Counted from the stretch's first letter, positions 1 through 7,628 are shown. The stretch: 11,222 nt of DNA from a bacterium (GCA_029946075.1 JAQSDT010000771.1:1-11222); one strand, 5' to 3'. Made by a program: numbers and translations. Notes: a model not told the origin generated them from the sequence alone.

Positions 1-509
1 TCATCGTTGCCGACATCACCAGCCTGCGCGTTGACGCCATCGTCAACGCCGCTAATTCGTCGCTCCTCGGCGGGGGCGGCGTCGACGGCGCGATACATCG
101 CGCTGCCGGTCCCGATCTTCTCAGGGAGTGCCGCACGCTGGGTGGCTGTGCGACGGGCGACGCCAGGATCACCAAAGGTTATCTTTTGCCGGCACGGCAC
201 GTGATCCATGCCGTCGGGCCGGTCTGGCACGGTGGCCATGAGCGCGAGGATCGGTTGCTCGCATCCTGCTATCGCCGTGCGATCGAACTATGTCGGGCCA
301 ACGCGCTTTCGTCGCTGGCTTTTCCCGCGATCTCCACCGGCGTCTATCGCTTTCCCCCCGAACGGGCGGCCGGCATTGCCGTCAAGGCGGTCGTCGAAGC
401 GTTGGCGAACGCAGCCGATATCACCAGCGTCATCTTCTGCTGCTTCTCCTCTGACAGCAGCCTGCTGCATGAAGCGGCATTGGCTGCCTACGGCAGCCCT
501 TGTACCTGA
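1..509 (+). CDS. Macro-domain protein (O-acetyl-ADP-ribose deacetylase type), 5' partial
   Basis: The frame is open from base 3 to the TGA at 507-509, giving 168 visible residues; the start lies upstream of the window. The protein begins inside the macro fold with DITSLRVDAIVNAANSSLLG, followed by GGGGVDGAIHRAAG, the conserved ADP-ribose binding loop with its Asn and Asp. TKGYLLPARHVIHAVGP and AFPAISTGVYRFP follow, as in the YmdB-type family. Such proteins remove ADP-ribose from modified proteins or hydrolyse O-acetyl-ADP-ribose in the cytoplasm. E. coli YmdB has about 177 residues, so only about 10 N-terminal residues should be missing. The next gene starts 42 bp downstream on the same strand with its own ribosome-binding site, so co-transcription is possible but no functional link is evident. 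The family call is firm; the substrate is inferred. Confidence 0.9.
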   Translation, partial: IVADITSLRVDAIVNAANSSLLGGGGVDGAIHRAAGPDLLRECRTLGGCATGDARITKGYLLPARHVIHAVGPVWHGGHEREDRLLASCYRRAIELCRANALSSLAFPAISTGVYRFPPERAAGIAVKAVVEALANAADITSVIFCCFSSDSSLLHEAALAAYGSPCT

Positions 510-551
510 CCCCGTCTTCGCTACACTCCTCCCCGAATTCTGGAGGGGCCG

Positions 552-1832
552 ATGAATTCACGTTATTTGCCGGGCGCATTCGCTGCCGGCGTGTTGTTGC
601 TGGCAGTTGCATCGGCCCGGGCCGAAGGCACCTTCGAGATTCCGGCAGGCGCTAAATTCAATCCTGACAGACTGGCGAAGGTCACCGAGTTCTTCAGGAA
701 CGAGGTTGCGACCGGAAAAATCGCGGGTGCCAACGTCCTGATCCGGCAGCGCGGCAAGGAGGTCTATCACGAGACCTTCGGCGTCCAGGACGTTGAGTCC
801 AAAAAACCAATCAATGACAAGACCATCTTCCGCCTGTCGTCGCTGACCAAGGCGATCACGTCGGTCGTGGCGATGCAGCTGATCCAGGACGGCAAGATCA
901 AGCTCGACGATCCCCTCTCGAAATACATCCCTTCGTTTGCCAACATGAAGGTTGGCGTCGAGAAAAAGGCCGGTGACGGCAGCAAGACGCTCGAACTGGT
1001 GGAGATGGTTCGCCCGATCACCATTCTCGACCTGCTGCGTCACACGTCAGGCATCACCTACGGCTTCTACGGCGACAGCCTGGTGCGCAGGGCCTACAAG
1101 GAAGCCAATCTCTATGCCGGCGAGTTCGATCTTGCCGAATTTGCCGAACGGATCGCCAGACTGCCGCTGCACAACCAGCCCGGTGCGCTCTGGCAATACG
1201 GCCATTCCACCGACATCCTGGCGCGGGTCATGGAGATCGTGTCCGGCAAATCGCTGCTCGAAATCGAGAAGGAAAAGCTGCTCGGTCCGCTCGGCATGGT
1301 CGATACCGGCTTCTTCGTCATCGAGCCGGAGCGGCTGGCGCGCCTCGCGCAGCCGGTGCCGAACGACAGCGATTTCCGGGTCGGCCGCCTGTACCGGACC
1401 GAAGTCAAACAGAAGTGGGAATCCGCCAGCGGCGGCATGGTCACGACCATGGCGGATTTCTCCCGCTTTGCGCAGATGCTGCTCGGCGGCGGCACGTTCG
1501 ACGGCAAAACGTATCTCGATCAGAAGACGTTCGCGCTGATGGCGTCCGACCACACCGGGAAGGATTCCGGCGTCGAACGCGACTATTTCTATTTTCCAGG
1601 CGACGGTTTTGGCATGGGCCTCGGCCTTGCGGTGCGCACCGATCCCGGCAACGCCAAGCCGCCGCCGCCGGGTTCGCTCGGCGAGCTGAAATGGGACGGC
1701 GCCAGCGGCTGCTACATGGTGATCGACCGCAAGCAGGAGATGCTGTTCGTGCTGCTCGAGCAGACCCCGACGGAACGCCAGCGCGTCCAGCGGACGCTGA
1801 AGCAGTTGGTCTATGAAGCGCTGGAGAACTGA
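552..1832 (+). CDS. Secreted serine hydrolase, class C beta-lactamase/EstB-like family (copy 1)
   Basis: This 426-aa protein starts at an ATG with GGAGG at 542-546, five bases upstream. Residues 1-24 form a Sec signal peptide with a hydrophobic core and an ARA cleavage site (AxA), so the enzyme should be periplasmic. The beta-lactamase fold carries the SxxK nucleophile motif at S97-L-T-K100, a YxH version of the YxN motif at Y216-G-H218, and WDGASG at 381-386 in place of the KTG/HxG box. That pattern fits the EstB-like esterase/peptidase group of family S12 better than true AmpC enzymes. The substrate cannot be told from sequence. The last 20 bp overlap the start of a paralogue in another frame, so the two are probably translated together. 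True beta-lactamase activity is possible but less likely. Confidence 0.9.
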   Translation: MNSRYLPGAFAAGVLLLAVASARAEGTFEIPAGAKFNPDRLAKVTEFFRNEVATGKIAGANVLIRQRGKEVYHETFGVQDVESKKPINDKTIFRLSSLTKAITSVVAMQLIQDGKIKLDDPLSKYIPSFANMKVGVEKKAGDGSKTLELVEMVRPITILDLLRHTSGITYGFYGDSLVRRAYKEANLYAGEFDLAEFAERIARLPLHNQPGALWQYGHSTDILARVMEIVSGKSLLEIEKEKLLGPLGMVDTGFFVIEPERLARLAQPVPNDSDFRVGRLYRTEVKQKWESASGGMVTTMADFSRFAQMLLGGGTFDGKTYLDQKTFALMASDHTGKDSGVERDYFYFPGDGFGMGLGLAVRTDPGNAKPPPPGSLGELKWDGASGCYMVIDRKQEMLFVLLEQTPTERQRVQRTLKQLVYEALEN

Positions 1833-3117
1833 CGGCATCGCACGGCGCTGCCTCGTTCCGGCGGCGCTCGCGGTCTTCCTGACCGGCAACGCTTCGTTCG
1901 AGGTGCGGGCCGAATCCCGGCCGCCGACCGCGCCGACGTTCTCCCGCGAAGCCCTCGGCCACATCGGCGACTTCATCCGCCATGAAGTTGCGACCGCCAA
2001 AATTCCAGGCGGTGTCCTGCTGATCCAGCAGCACGGCAAGCCGGTCCATCTCGAGAGTTTCGGCAAGCGGGACCCCGAGAAGAGCTGGCCGATGACGCCG
2101 GACACGATGTTCCAGATCTATTCGATGTCGAAGGCCGTCACGTCCGTTGCCGCGATGATGCTGGTCGACGACGGCAAGCTCGGGCTCGACGATCCCGTGT
2201 CGAAATATATTCGCTCCTTTGCGGACGCGAAGGTCGGTGTCGATCTCTCCGATGAAGCGGGCAAGTATCCGCTCAAACTCGAACCGTTGAGGCGTCCGAT
2301 CACGATCCGGGATTTGCTGCGGCACACCTCGGGGATCACCTACGGCTTCTTTGGCGAATCCCAGGTGAGCAAGGCCTACGCTCCTGCACTGCTGTACGCC
2401 GGTGACTTCGACAATGCCGACTTTGCCGACCGGATCGCGACGCTGCCGCTTGCCGAGCAGCCCGCCACGCGCTGGAACTACAGCCATTCGACCGACGTGC
2501 TCGGGCGCGTGGTCGAAGTGGTCTCGGGGCAGACGCTGTTTCAATTCGAAAAGCAGCGGCTGTTCGATCCGCTCGGCATGTCCGAAACCGCCTATTTCGT
2601 CGCAGACGAGGCAAAATGGCCGCGTATCGCCAAGCCGTTTCCTGCCGATCGCTTCCGGGTCGCCGGTATCCGGGATCCAACCGTGCGGGGACATTGGGAG
2701 TCCGGCGGGGCGGGGCTGGTTTCGACCGTCGCCGACTATTCGCGCTTCCTGCAGATGATGCTGAACAAGGGAACGCTCGACGGCAAGCGTTACCTCAAGC
2801 CGGAAACCGTGGCGCTGATGACATCGGACCAGATCGGGCCGGAGACCGGCATCAGGCACGATCCCTTCTATTTTCCGGGCCCGACCAGCGGCTTCGGCCT
2901 CGGCTTTGCCGTCCGCACCTCGCCGCCACCTGGGACGACGTGGCCGCTCGGCGAATATCGCTGGGACGGCGCCGGCGGCGCCTTCTACTTCGTCGATCCC
3001 GTGGACGACATGTTCGCCATCTTCATGGTGCATGCGCCGACGCAGGGCGGACGAATTCAACTGGCGTTGAAGACGTTGATGTATGAGGCTCTCGGCAAGG
3101 GCCTGCGCAGTGATTGA
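1813..3117 (+). CDS. Secreted serine hydrolase, class C beta-lactamase/EstB-like family (copy 2)
   Basis: This 434-aa protein is a paralogue of the preceding one. The ATG at 1813 lies inside the last codons of copy 1, with no good Shine-Dalgarno, which suggests translational coupling. Residues 1-33 form a basic, hydrophobic Sec signal ending in VRA, so export to the periplasm is expected. Motifs match copy 1 in order: S104-M-S-K107 (nucleophile and general base), Y223-S-H225, and WDGAGG at 384-389. Both copies share the stretch RPIT-x-x-DLLRHTSGITYGF and the C-terminal L-x-YEAL. The coding end abuts the convergent beta-glucosidase with no intervening base, and the two stop codons sit in the palindrome TTGATCAA at 3114-3121. 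The substrate is unknown; the two copies may have diverged in specificity. Confidence 0.9.
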   Translation: MKRWRTDGIARRCLVPAALAVFLTGNASFEVRAESRPPTAPTFSREALGHIGDFIRHEVATAKIPGGVLLIQQHGKPVHLESFGKRDPEKSWPMTPDTMFQIYSMSKAVTSVAAMMLVDDGKLGLDDPVSKYIRSFADAKVGVDLSDEAGKYPLKLEPLRRPITIRDLLRHTSGITYGFFGESQVSKAYAPALLYAGDFDNADFADRIATLPLAEQPATRWNYSHSTDVLGRVVEVVSGQTLFQFEKQRLFDPLGMSETAYFVADEAKWPRIAKPFPADRFRVAGIRDPTVRGHWESGGAGLVSTVADYSRFLQMMLNKGTLDGKRYLKPETVALMTSDQIGPETGIRHDPFYFPGPTSGFGLGFAVRTSPPPGTTWPLGEYRWDGAGGAFYFVDPVDDMFAIFMVHAPTQGGRIQLALKTLMYEALGKGLRSD

Positions 3118-4599
3118 TCAAACCACGGCATTCTTCGCAATCGTCTCGCGATAGAATGCCGCGCTCAGCTTCGGCGTGCGTCGCCGCGTTTCGAAATCGA
3201 CGTGATAGATTCCAAAGCGCTGCTCGTAGCCGTCGCCCCATTCGAAATTGTCGATCAGGCTCCACAGGAAATAGCCCTGCACGGGCACGCCCTCGGCGGT
3301 CACGCGCTGCAACTGCGTCAGGTAGTTGCGCAGGTACATGACGCGGTCGAGGTCGTAGATGTTGCCGTCGGGCGCGGGCTTGTCCGTACTGGAGGTGCCG
3401 TTCTCGGTGATGTAGATCGACTTCACGTTCCACAGTTTGGCGACGTTGCGCGGCGACCAGTACATCGCTTCCGGCCCGGGCCGCAGCCAGCTCGCCTTCA
3501 TGTGCGGGAACGAGGACGGGAAGGGCGCCAAGGTGTAGCCGGGTCCGTTGTCGGCGGCGATCACGTAATGGTCGGGCGTATAGACGTTCAGCCCGACGAA
3601 ATCGACCGGCGTGGAAATGACGCGCAGTTCGTCGGGCGTGAATTGCGGCGCGTCCTTGCCGGCGTGCGTGAGATAGGCGTCGGTGTATTTGCCTTCCAGC
3701 ATCACGGTGAGATAGCCGGCATTGAGTTCGCGCGTCGCCATCTCGGCCGCCCTGACGTTGGCGGGCGTTTCGAACGCGGGGACGCAGCTCACGGCATTCT
3801 CCGCAGGCCCGACCCGCGTGCCGGCCCGTGCGTGGGCGCGAATGGCCTGCACCGCAAGACCGTGTCCCAGGGCCACGTTGTGGCGCACCTGGTTGATGCC
3901 GGCCTGCGGCAGCTTGAGGCCGGGTGCATCGGCGCCGAGGCCGTGGCCGAGTTGCACCATCCGCGAGCACTCGTTGATCGTGAAGAAATGCTTCACGCGA
4001 TCGCCGAGGCGCTGGGCGACATAACCGGAGTAATCCGCGAATGCCTTGGAGGTTTCTCGCGAGGTCCATCCGCCATGCCGGTCCTGCAGCGCCTGCGGCA
4101 GGTCCCAGTGATAGAGCGTCGCAAACGGCTCGATGCCGTTTGCCAGCAATTCGTCCAGCAGGCGGTTGTAGAAATCGAGGCCTTTCGGATTCGGTGTGCC
4201 GACACCGTCCGGAAAGACCCGCGGCCACGCGATCGAGAAGCGATAGGCCCTGGTGCCCAGCGCCTTCATCAGCTGCACGTCTTCCTTGTACCGGTGATAG
4301 TGGTCGGCCGCGATATCGCCGTTGCTCTTGTCGGAAATGGTGCCGCTGGTGTGGGTGAAGCTGTCCCAGATCGAGGGACCGCGGCCGTCCTCCTTCACCG
4401 CGCCCTCGATCTGATAGGACGAGGTCGCGGTGCCCCACAGGAATCCCTTCGGGAAGCCTGAACTGTTGCGTGCACCCGCTGCGGCATTTTCCCGGCTCGA
4501 TTGTGCGAGCCCGGAGCCCGCAGGCAACACCGACATGCCCAGCGCCGACCAGCCCGCGATCCGGCCAAACTGGCGCCTGGAAAATGTCCTGAACGGCAT
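3118..4599 (-). CDS. Tat-exported beta-glucosidase, glycoside hydrolase family 1
   Basis: This 493-aa protein is read from the ATG at 4599; an ORF reaching to 4677 would put a long non-signal extension ahead of the leader. Residues 7-13 (SRRQFGR) are a twin-arginine motif, followed by a hydrophobic segment and likely cleavage after GLA at about 32. The GH1 barrel begins at FPKGFLWGTATSSYQIEG (about 49-66). YHWDLPQAL lies at about 163-171, the acid/base Glu is E210 in TINEC, the nucleophile is E399 in ITENG, and NFEWGDGY at 451-458 forms the sugar-binding site. Length is normal for GH1 plus a signal. It should cleave terminal beta-glucosyl residues in the periplasm. The acid/base motif reads NEC where most members have NEP. 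It is divergent from a GH17 glucan enzyme, hinting at shared beta-glucan metabolism. Confidence 0.93.
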   Translation of the reverse strand: MPFRTFSRRQFGRIAGWSALGMSVLPAGSGLAQSSRENAAAGARNSSGFPKGFLWGTATSSYQIEGAVKEDGRGPSIWDSFTHTSGTISDKSNGDIAADHYHRYKEDVQLMKALGTRAYRFSIAWPRVFPDGVGTPNPKGLDFYNRLLDELLANGIEPFATLYHWDLPQALQDRHGGWTSRETSKAFADYSGYVAQRLGDRVKHFFTINECSRMVQLGHGLGADAPGLKLPQAGINQVRHNVALGHGLAVQAIRAHARAGTRVGPAENAVSCVPAFETPANVRAAEMATRELNAGYLTVMLEGKYTDAYLTHAGKDAPQFTPDELRVISTPVDFVGLNVYTPDHYVIAADNGPGYTLAPFPSSFPHMKASWLRPGPEAMYWSPRNVAKLWNVKSIYITENGTSSTDKPAPDGNIYDLDRVMYLRNYLTQLQRVTAEGVPVQGYFLWSLIDNFEWGDGYEQRFGIYHVDFETRRRTPKLSAAFYRETIAKNAVV

Positions 4600-4629
4600 C
4601 GTGTCACTCGCTGGAGGCGGGGGCGAAAT

Positions 4630-6489
4630 TTGAGCAAGCCAAGGCTTGGCTTCGATGCTCCCGGCTGGAAGCGGCACACTATCGCCGCTTCGTTATTTCG
4701 GCGCAATTGTTCACACAGCGCGGTTTCGGCGGGTCGACATGGCGGCGGGGCGAGGCTAAACAGGCCGAATTGTCGATCCATTCGGGGAGCAGGACCAATC
4801 GGCGTTCGTGCGCCGCTGGCGCTTTTATCTCTTTCGCTCGTTATCATTGCTGCGGTCTGGTGGTGGCTGGCCACACCGGTGTCGCTGGCGCGCGCGCCGA
4901 TCGACGGCACGACGAAGCTGGAATGCGTCTCCTATGCGCCGTTCCGCGGCGCGCAAACGCCGCATGACCCGACGCTGATCGTCGCGCCCGAGCAGATTGC
5001 CGAAGATCTGGCCGAGCTTGCCAAGATCTCCAAATGCATCCGCACCTATTCGATCGACAACGGCCTCGACAAGGTGCCGGAGCTGGCATCCAAAGTCGGC
5101 CTGAAGGTCCTGCTCGGTGTCTGGATCGGGCGTGATCGCGCCAAGAATTCGCTGTTGATCGATACGGCGGTGTCGCTGGTGCAGGATTATCCCGGCACGG
5201 TCGCGGGGCTCATCGTCGGCAGCGAGGTGCTGCTGCGCGGCGACATGACGGTCGGCGATCTTCGCGACACCATCCGTTCCGTGAAGCCGCGCGTGAAGGT
5301 TCCGGTGACCTATGCCGACGTCTGGGAGTTCTGGCTGCGCCACCGCGAAATCGGCGCCGACGTCGATTTCGTCACCATGCATTTCCTGCCCTATTGGGAG
5401 GATGTACCGCCGCGCGCCGAAGATGCGGCGGCGCATGTCGACAGCATCCGAAAACAGGTCGCAGCGGCGTTTCCCGGCAAGGAAATCCTGATCGGCGAAA
5501 CCGGCTGGCCCAGCCACGGGCGGATGCGCGAGGTCGCGCTGGCGTCCCGCATCAATCAGGCGCGCTTCATTTCCGAAATTCTCGACCGGGCGCGCAAGGA
5601 AAACTACCGCGTCAATCTGTTCGAGGCCTATGACGAGCCGTGGAAGCGCCGCTGGGAAGGTACCGTCGGCGGCTACTGGGGCCTGCTCGACGGCAGCGAG
5701 CGCAAGCCGAAATATCCGGCTGGCGTTCCCATCAGCAATCATCCGCTCTGGAAGCTGCAGATGGCGGGCGGAATGGTTCTGTGTCTCTGCATCTTCGGTG
5801 CAGCGCTGCTCGCGCAGTGGCGACGGACGTCGCCGCCGCCAGCGGCATCGTGGATTGCTATTGCGATCTCGGCGACGTTCAGCGGCGTGCTGGCCGGTAT
5901 CGGCGCCGAACGCGTGCTGCAGGAGAGTTACGGGCCTGGCGGCTGGCTGGTGCAGGGCGCACTGCTGGCCGCGGGCATCGTCGCGCCGCTGCTCTCGGCC
6001 CATGCGCTGATGGCCGGGCGCACGCTGCCCTCGTTCCTCGAAATATTGGGGCCGGCCAAGCTCCGCACGCCGCTGTTCATGACGAACATGCTGGGTATCG
6101 TCCTGATGGTGACGACGGTCATCGCGGCAATGATCGCGCTGACGCTGGTGTTCGACGCGCGCTGGCGAGATTTTCCGTTCGCGGTGCTGACCATGGCCGC
6201 GGTGCCGTTCTGGACGCTCGCTTTCTTCAACGGCGAGAAATCCGGTGCGCGGCCGCTCGCCGAAGCCGTGTTCGCCGGCCTGTTCGCGCTCGCCGCCGTT
6301 TACATCGTGTTCAACGAGGGCTTCCACAACTGGCAGGCGATATGGACCGGCGCGGTGTACCTGCTGTTCGGCAGCGCGCTGTGGCAGGCCCGCACGACGG
6401 CGGTCACGGAAGTTGCACCTGCCGTGGCCTCGCACGAGGCCGCGTTTGATCGCGGCACCGACGGGATGCGGCAGGCGGCGATGCGGTGA
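4630..6489 (+). CDS. GH17-type membrane beta-glucan enzyme (NdvC-like / beta-(1,6)-glucan synthase-like)
   Basis: Drawn from TTG 4630, the only conventional in-frame start outside the GH1 gene that keeps the first membrane segment (619 aa). The clearly protein-like part begins near 4798, where an ATC codon follows GGGGAG at 4784-4789 with 8-nt spacing; starting there gives 563 aa. A membrane helix (from 4810) is followed by a GH17 barrel. The acid/base Glu is in VGSEVLLRG (codon 5224-5226) and the nucleophile Glu in IGETGWPS (codon 5497-5499). About seven further hydrophobic helices run from 5760 to the end. GH17 enzymes cleave or transfer beta-1,3-glucans; Bradyrhizobium NdvC, a membrane protein of about 62 kDa, is needed for beta-(1,6) linkages in cyclic glucans. 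The acid/base motif has GSE where GNE is usual. Identity as ndvC itself is not claimed. Confidence 0.82.
   Translation: MSKPRLGFDAPGWKRHTIAASLFRRNCSHSAVSAGRHGGGARLNRPNCRSIRGAGPIGVRAPLALLSLSLVIIAAVWWWLATPVSLARAPIDGTTKLECVSYAPFRGAQTPHDPTLIVAPEQIAEDLAELAKISKCIRTYSIDNGLDKVPELASKVGLKVLLGVWIGRDRAKNSLLIDTAVSLVQDYPGTVAGLIVGSEVLLRGDMTVGDLRDTIRSVKPRVKVPVTYADVWEFWLRHREIGADVDFVTMHFLPYWEDVPPRAEDAAAHVDSIRKQVAAAFPGKEILIGETGWPSHGRMREVALASRINQARFISEILDRARKENYRVNLFEAYDEPWKRRWEGTVGGYWGLLDGSERKPKYPAGVPISNHPLWKLQMAGGMVLCLCIFGAALLAQWRRTSPPPAASWIAIAISATFSGVLAGIGAERVLQESYGPGGWLVQGALLAAGIVAPLLSAHALMAGRTLPSFLEILGPAKLRTPLFMTNMLGIVLMVTTVIAAMIALTLVFDARWRDFPFAVLTMAAVPFWTLAFFNGEKSGARPLAEAVFAGLFALAAVYIVFNEGFHNWQAIWTGAVYLLFGSALWQARTTAVTEVAPAVASHEAAFDRGTDGMRQAAMR
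4636..4652. promoter_or_regulatory. Perfect 17-bp palindrome, candidate operator between GH1 and GH17 genes
   Basis: AAGCCAAG-G-CTTGGCTT has two 8-bp arms around a single central base. It lies 37 bp upstream of the GH1 start and upstream of the likely GH17 start, so a dimeric regulator bound here could control both divergent genes. No T-run follows on either strand, which argues against a terminator. No clear sigma-70 promoter was found nearby, and the regulator is unknown. If the GH17 gene really starts at TTG 4630, the palindrome would fall inside coding sequence. Confidence 0.4.
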
Positions 6490-6492
6490 GGC

Positions 6493-7560
6493 TTAGCTGG
6501 CGCGGACGATCTCGCGCACGTGGCCGACCATCTCCTCGATCATGGCGGCGCTGACGTCCAGATGCGTGCAGGCGCGGATGCGTCCGTCCATCATCGCCAG
6601 CAATACGCCGCGCTTGCGCAGCGCCTCGACCATCTTGTCGCCGGAGATACCGGCGCCGTCAGGCCTGAAGAACACCAGATTGGTCTCGGGCTGCTGCACC
6701 TCGACGCCGTTGATCTGCGACAGGCCGCGCGCCAGCGCCCGCGCATTGGCGTGATCGTCGGCGAGGCGGTCGATGTGATGGTCGAGCGCGTAGACGCAGG
6801 CGGCGGCGCAGACGCCGGCCTGCCGCATCGAGCCGCCGAGCCGCTGCTTCCAGCGCCAGACGTCGTCGATGAAGGCGCGCGTTCCCGCGATGACGCCGCC
6901 GACCGGGGCGCCGAGCCCCTTGGAGAAATCGATCCAGGCTGAATCCCAGCCCGCGGCCATGTCGCTCGCCGATATGCCGGTCGCGACACAGGCATTCAGC
7001 AGCCGCGCGCCGTCCATGTGGGTGATCATGCCATTGGCTTTGGCGATCTGGACGACCTCGTCGAGTGCGGCCTTTTTCCAGATGGTGCCGCCGCCGATAT
7101 TGGCGGTCTGCTCGACGCTGACGACGGTCTGCGGCGGCTGATAGCGCGAGCGCGGATGCAGCGCGGCGCGAAAGGTTTCCGGCGTGAATTGTCCGTCGTC
7201 GCCCGTCAGCGGCGTGATCTGGAAGCCGCCCAGCGCCGCATGTGCGCCGCCTTCGCGGGCGATGATGTGCGCGCTGGCATGGGCGAGGATTTCATCGCCC
7301 GGCCGGCAATGCGCCAGCGTCGCCGCGACGTTGCACATGGTGCCCGACGGCATGAACACCGCGGCTTCCTTGCCGAGCAGTTCGGCGACGCGTTCGCACA
7401 GTGTGTTCACCGTCGGATCGTCGCCGATTTGTTCGTCGCCGACCTCGGCCCCCGCCATCGCCTCGCGCATCGCGGGCGTCGGGCGCGTCTGGGTGTCCGA
7501 CAACAGGTTGATGCGAACGGGATCAGCCTCGGGATCGCGCGGGGCAGGGGTGTAGTGCAT
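6493..7560 (-). CDS. ltaE: Low-specificity L-threonine aldolase (PLP enzyme)
   Basis: This 355-aa protein is read from the ATG at 7560; a 26-residue upstream extension to 7638 would run through the hicA operators and is not protein-like. It belongs to the fold-type I PLP threonine aldolases, which split L-threonine or L-allo-threonine into glycine and acetaldehyde in the cytoplasm. Visible landmarks are LLSDTQTRPTPAMREAMAGA near the N-terminus (19-38), GDEQIGDDPT (41-50), MPSGTMCN (70-77), HMDGARL with the PLP-contacting D183, and the Schiff-base K214 in DFSKGLGAP. Length is normal. A weak AGAGAG lies upstream as ribosome-binding site. The stop codon is 3 bp from that of the convergent GH17 gene. 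It diverges from hicA across 68 bp holding two inverted repeats, so its promoter may be affected by HicB. The symbol is by family. Confidence 0.92.
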   Translation of the reverse strand: MHYTPAPRDPEADPVRINLLSDTQTRPTPAMREAMAGAEVGDEQIGDDPTVNTLCERVAELLGKEAAVFMPSGTMCNVAATLAHCRPGDEILAHASAHIIAREGGAHAALGGFQITPLTGDDGQFTPETFRAALHPRSRYQPPQTVVSVEQTANIGGGTIWKKAALDEVVQIAKANGMITHMDGARLLNACVATGISASDMAAGWDSAWIDFSKGLGAPVGGVIAGTRAFIDDVWRWKQRLGGSMRQAGVCAAACVYALDHHIDRLADDHANARALARGLSQINGVEVQQPETNLVFFRPDGAGISGDKMVEALRKRGVLLAMMDGRIRACTHLDVSAAMIEEMVGHVREIVRAS

Positions 7561-7580
7561 CGGGAATGCTCTCTTGTAAT

Positions 7581-7594
7581 GTGTATTTATACAC
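7581..7594. promoter_or_regulatory. Inverted repeat 1, candidate HicB operator
   Basis: GTGTAT-TT-ATACAC is a perfect 6-2-6 inverted repeat between the divergent ltaE and hicA genes. It lies directly upstream of the putative hicA -35 box at 7595. A near-identical copy in inverse orientation lies 34 bp downstream (about three helical turns), which suggests binding by a tetrameric ribbon-helix-helix protein such as the C-terminal domain of HicB encoded here. The role is inferred from position and symmetry. Confidence 0.6.
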
Positions 7595-7623
7595 TTGATC
7601 GGGATGGTTATAGTGTGTATAAA
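7595..7623 (+). promoter_or_regulatory. Putative sigma-70 promoter of hicAB
   Basis: TTGATC (7595-7600) and TATAAA (7618-7623) are separated by 17 bp and match the -35 and -10 consensus at 4 of 6 and 5 of 6 positions. Transcription would begin near 7630, at the hicA ATG (7629), so the message would be leaderless or nearly so; there is indeed no Shine-Dalgarno before hicA. The -10 box lies inside inverted repeat 2 and the -35 box abuts inverted repeat 1, as expected for autorepression. Confidence 0.45.
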
Positions 7624-7628
7624 TACGC
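7615..7628. promoter_or_regulatory. Inverted repeat 2, candidate HicB operator over the hicA start
   Basis: GTGTAT-AA-ATACGC is the reverse complement of inverted repeat 1 with one change. It covers the putative -10 box and ends one base before the hicA ATG, so occupancy should block transcription. Assignment to HicB is inferred. Confidence 0.6.

Noticed and set aside
1441..3060. Minus-strand ORF of 539 codons opposite the two serine hydrolases
   Set aside because: Arg/His-rich composition typical of an antisense shadow in GC-rich DNA; the plus strand has complete catalytic motifs and signal peptides.
3202..4461. Plus-strand ORF of 419 codons opposite the GH1 gene
   Set aside because: No recognisable domain or ribosome-binding site; the minus strand encodes a full GH1 enzyme.
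4636..4652. Palindrome as a rho-independent terminator
   Set aside because: No T-run on either strand, and it lies between divergent starts where no transcript should end.
4825..6435. Minus-strand ORF of 536 codons opposite the GH17 gene
   Set aside because: Low-complexity Arg/His/Gln-rich translation; shadow of the GH17 frame.
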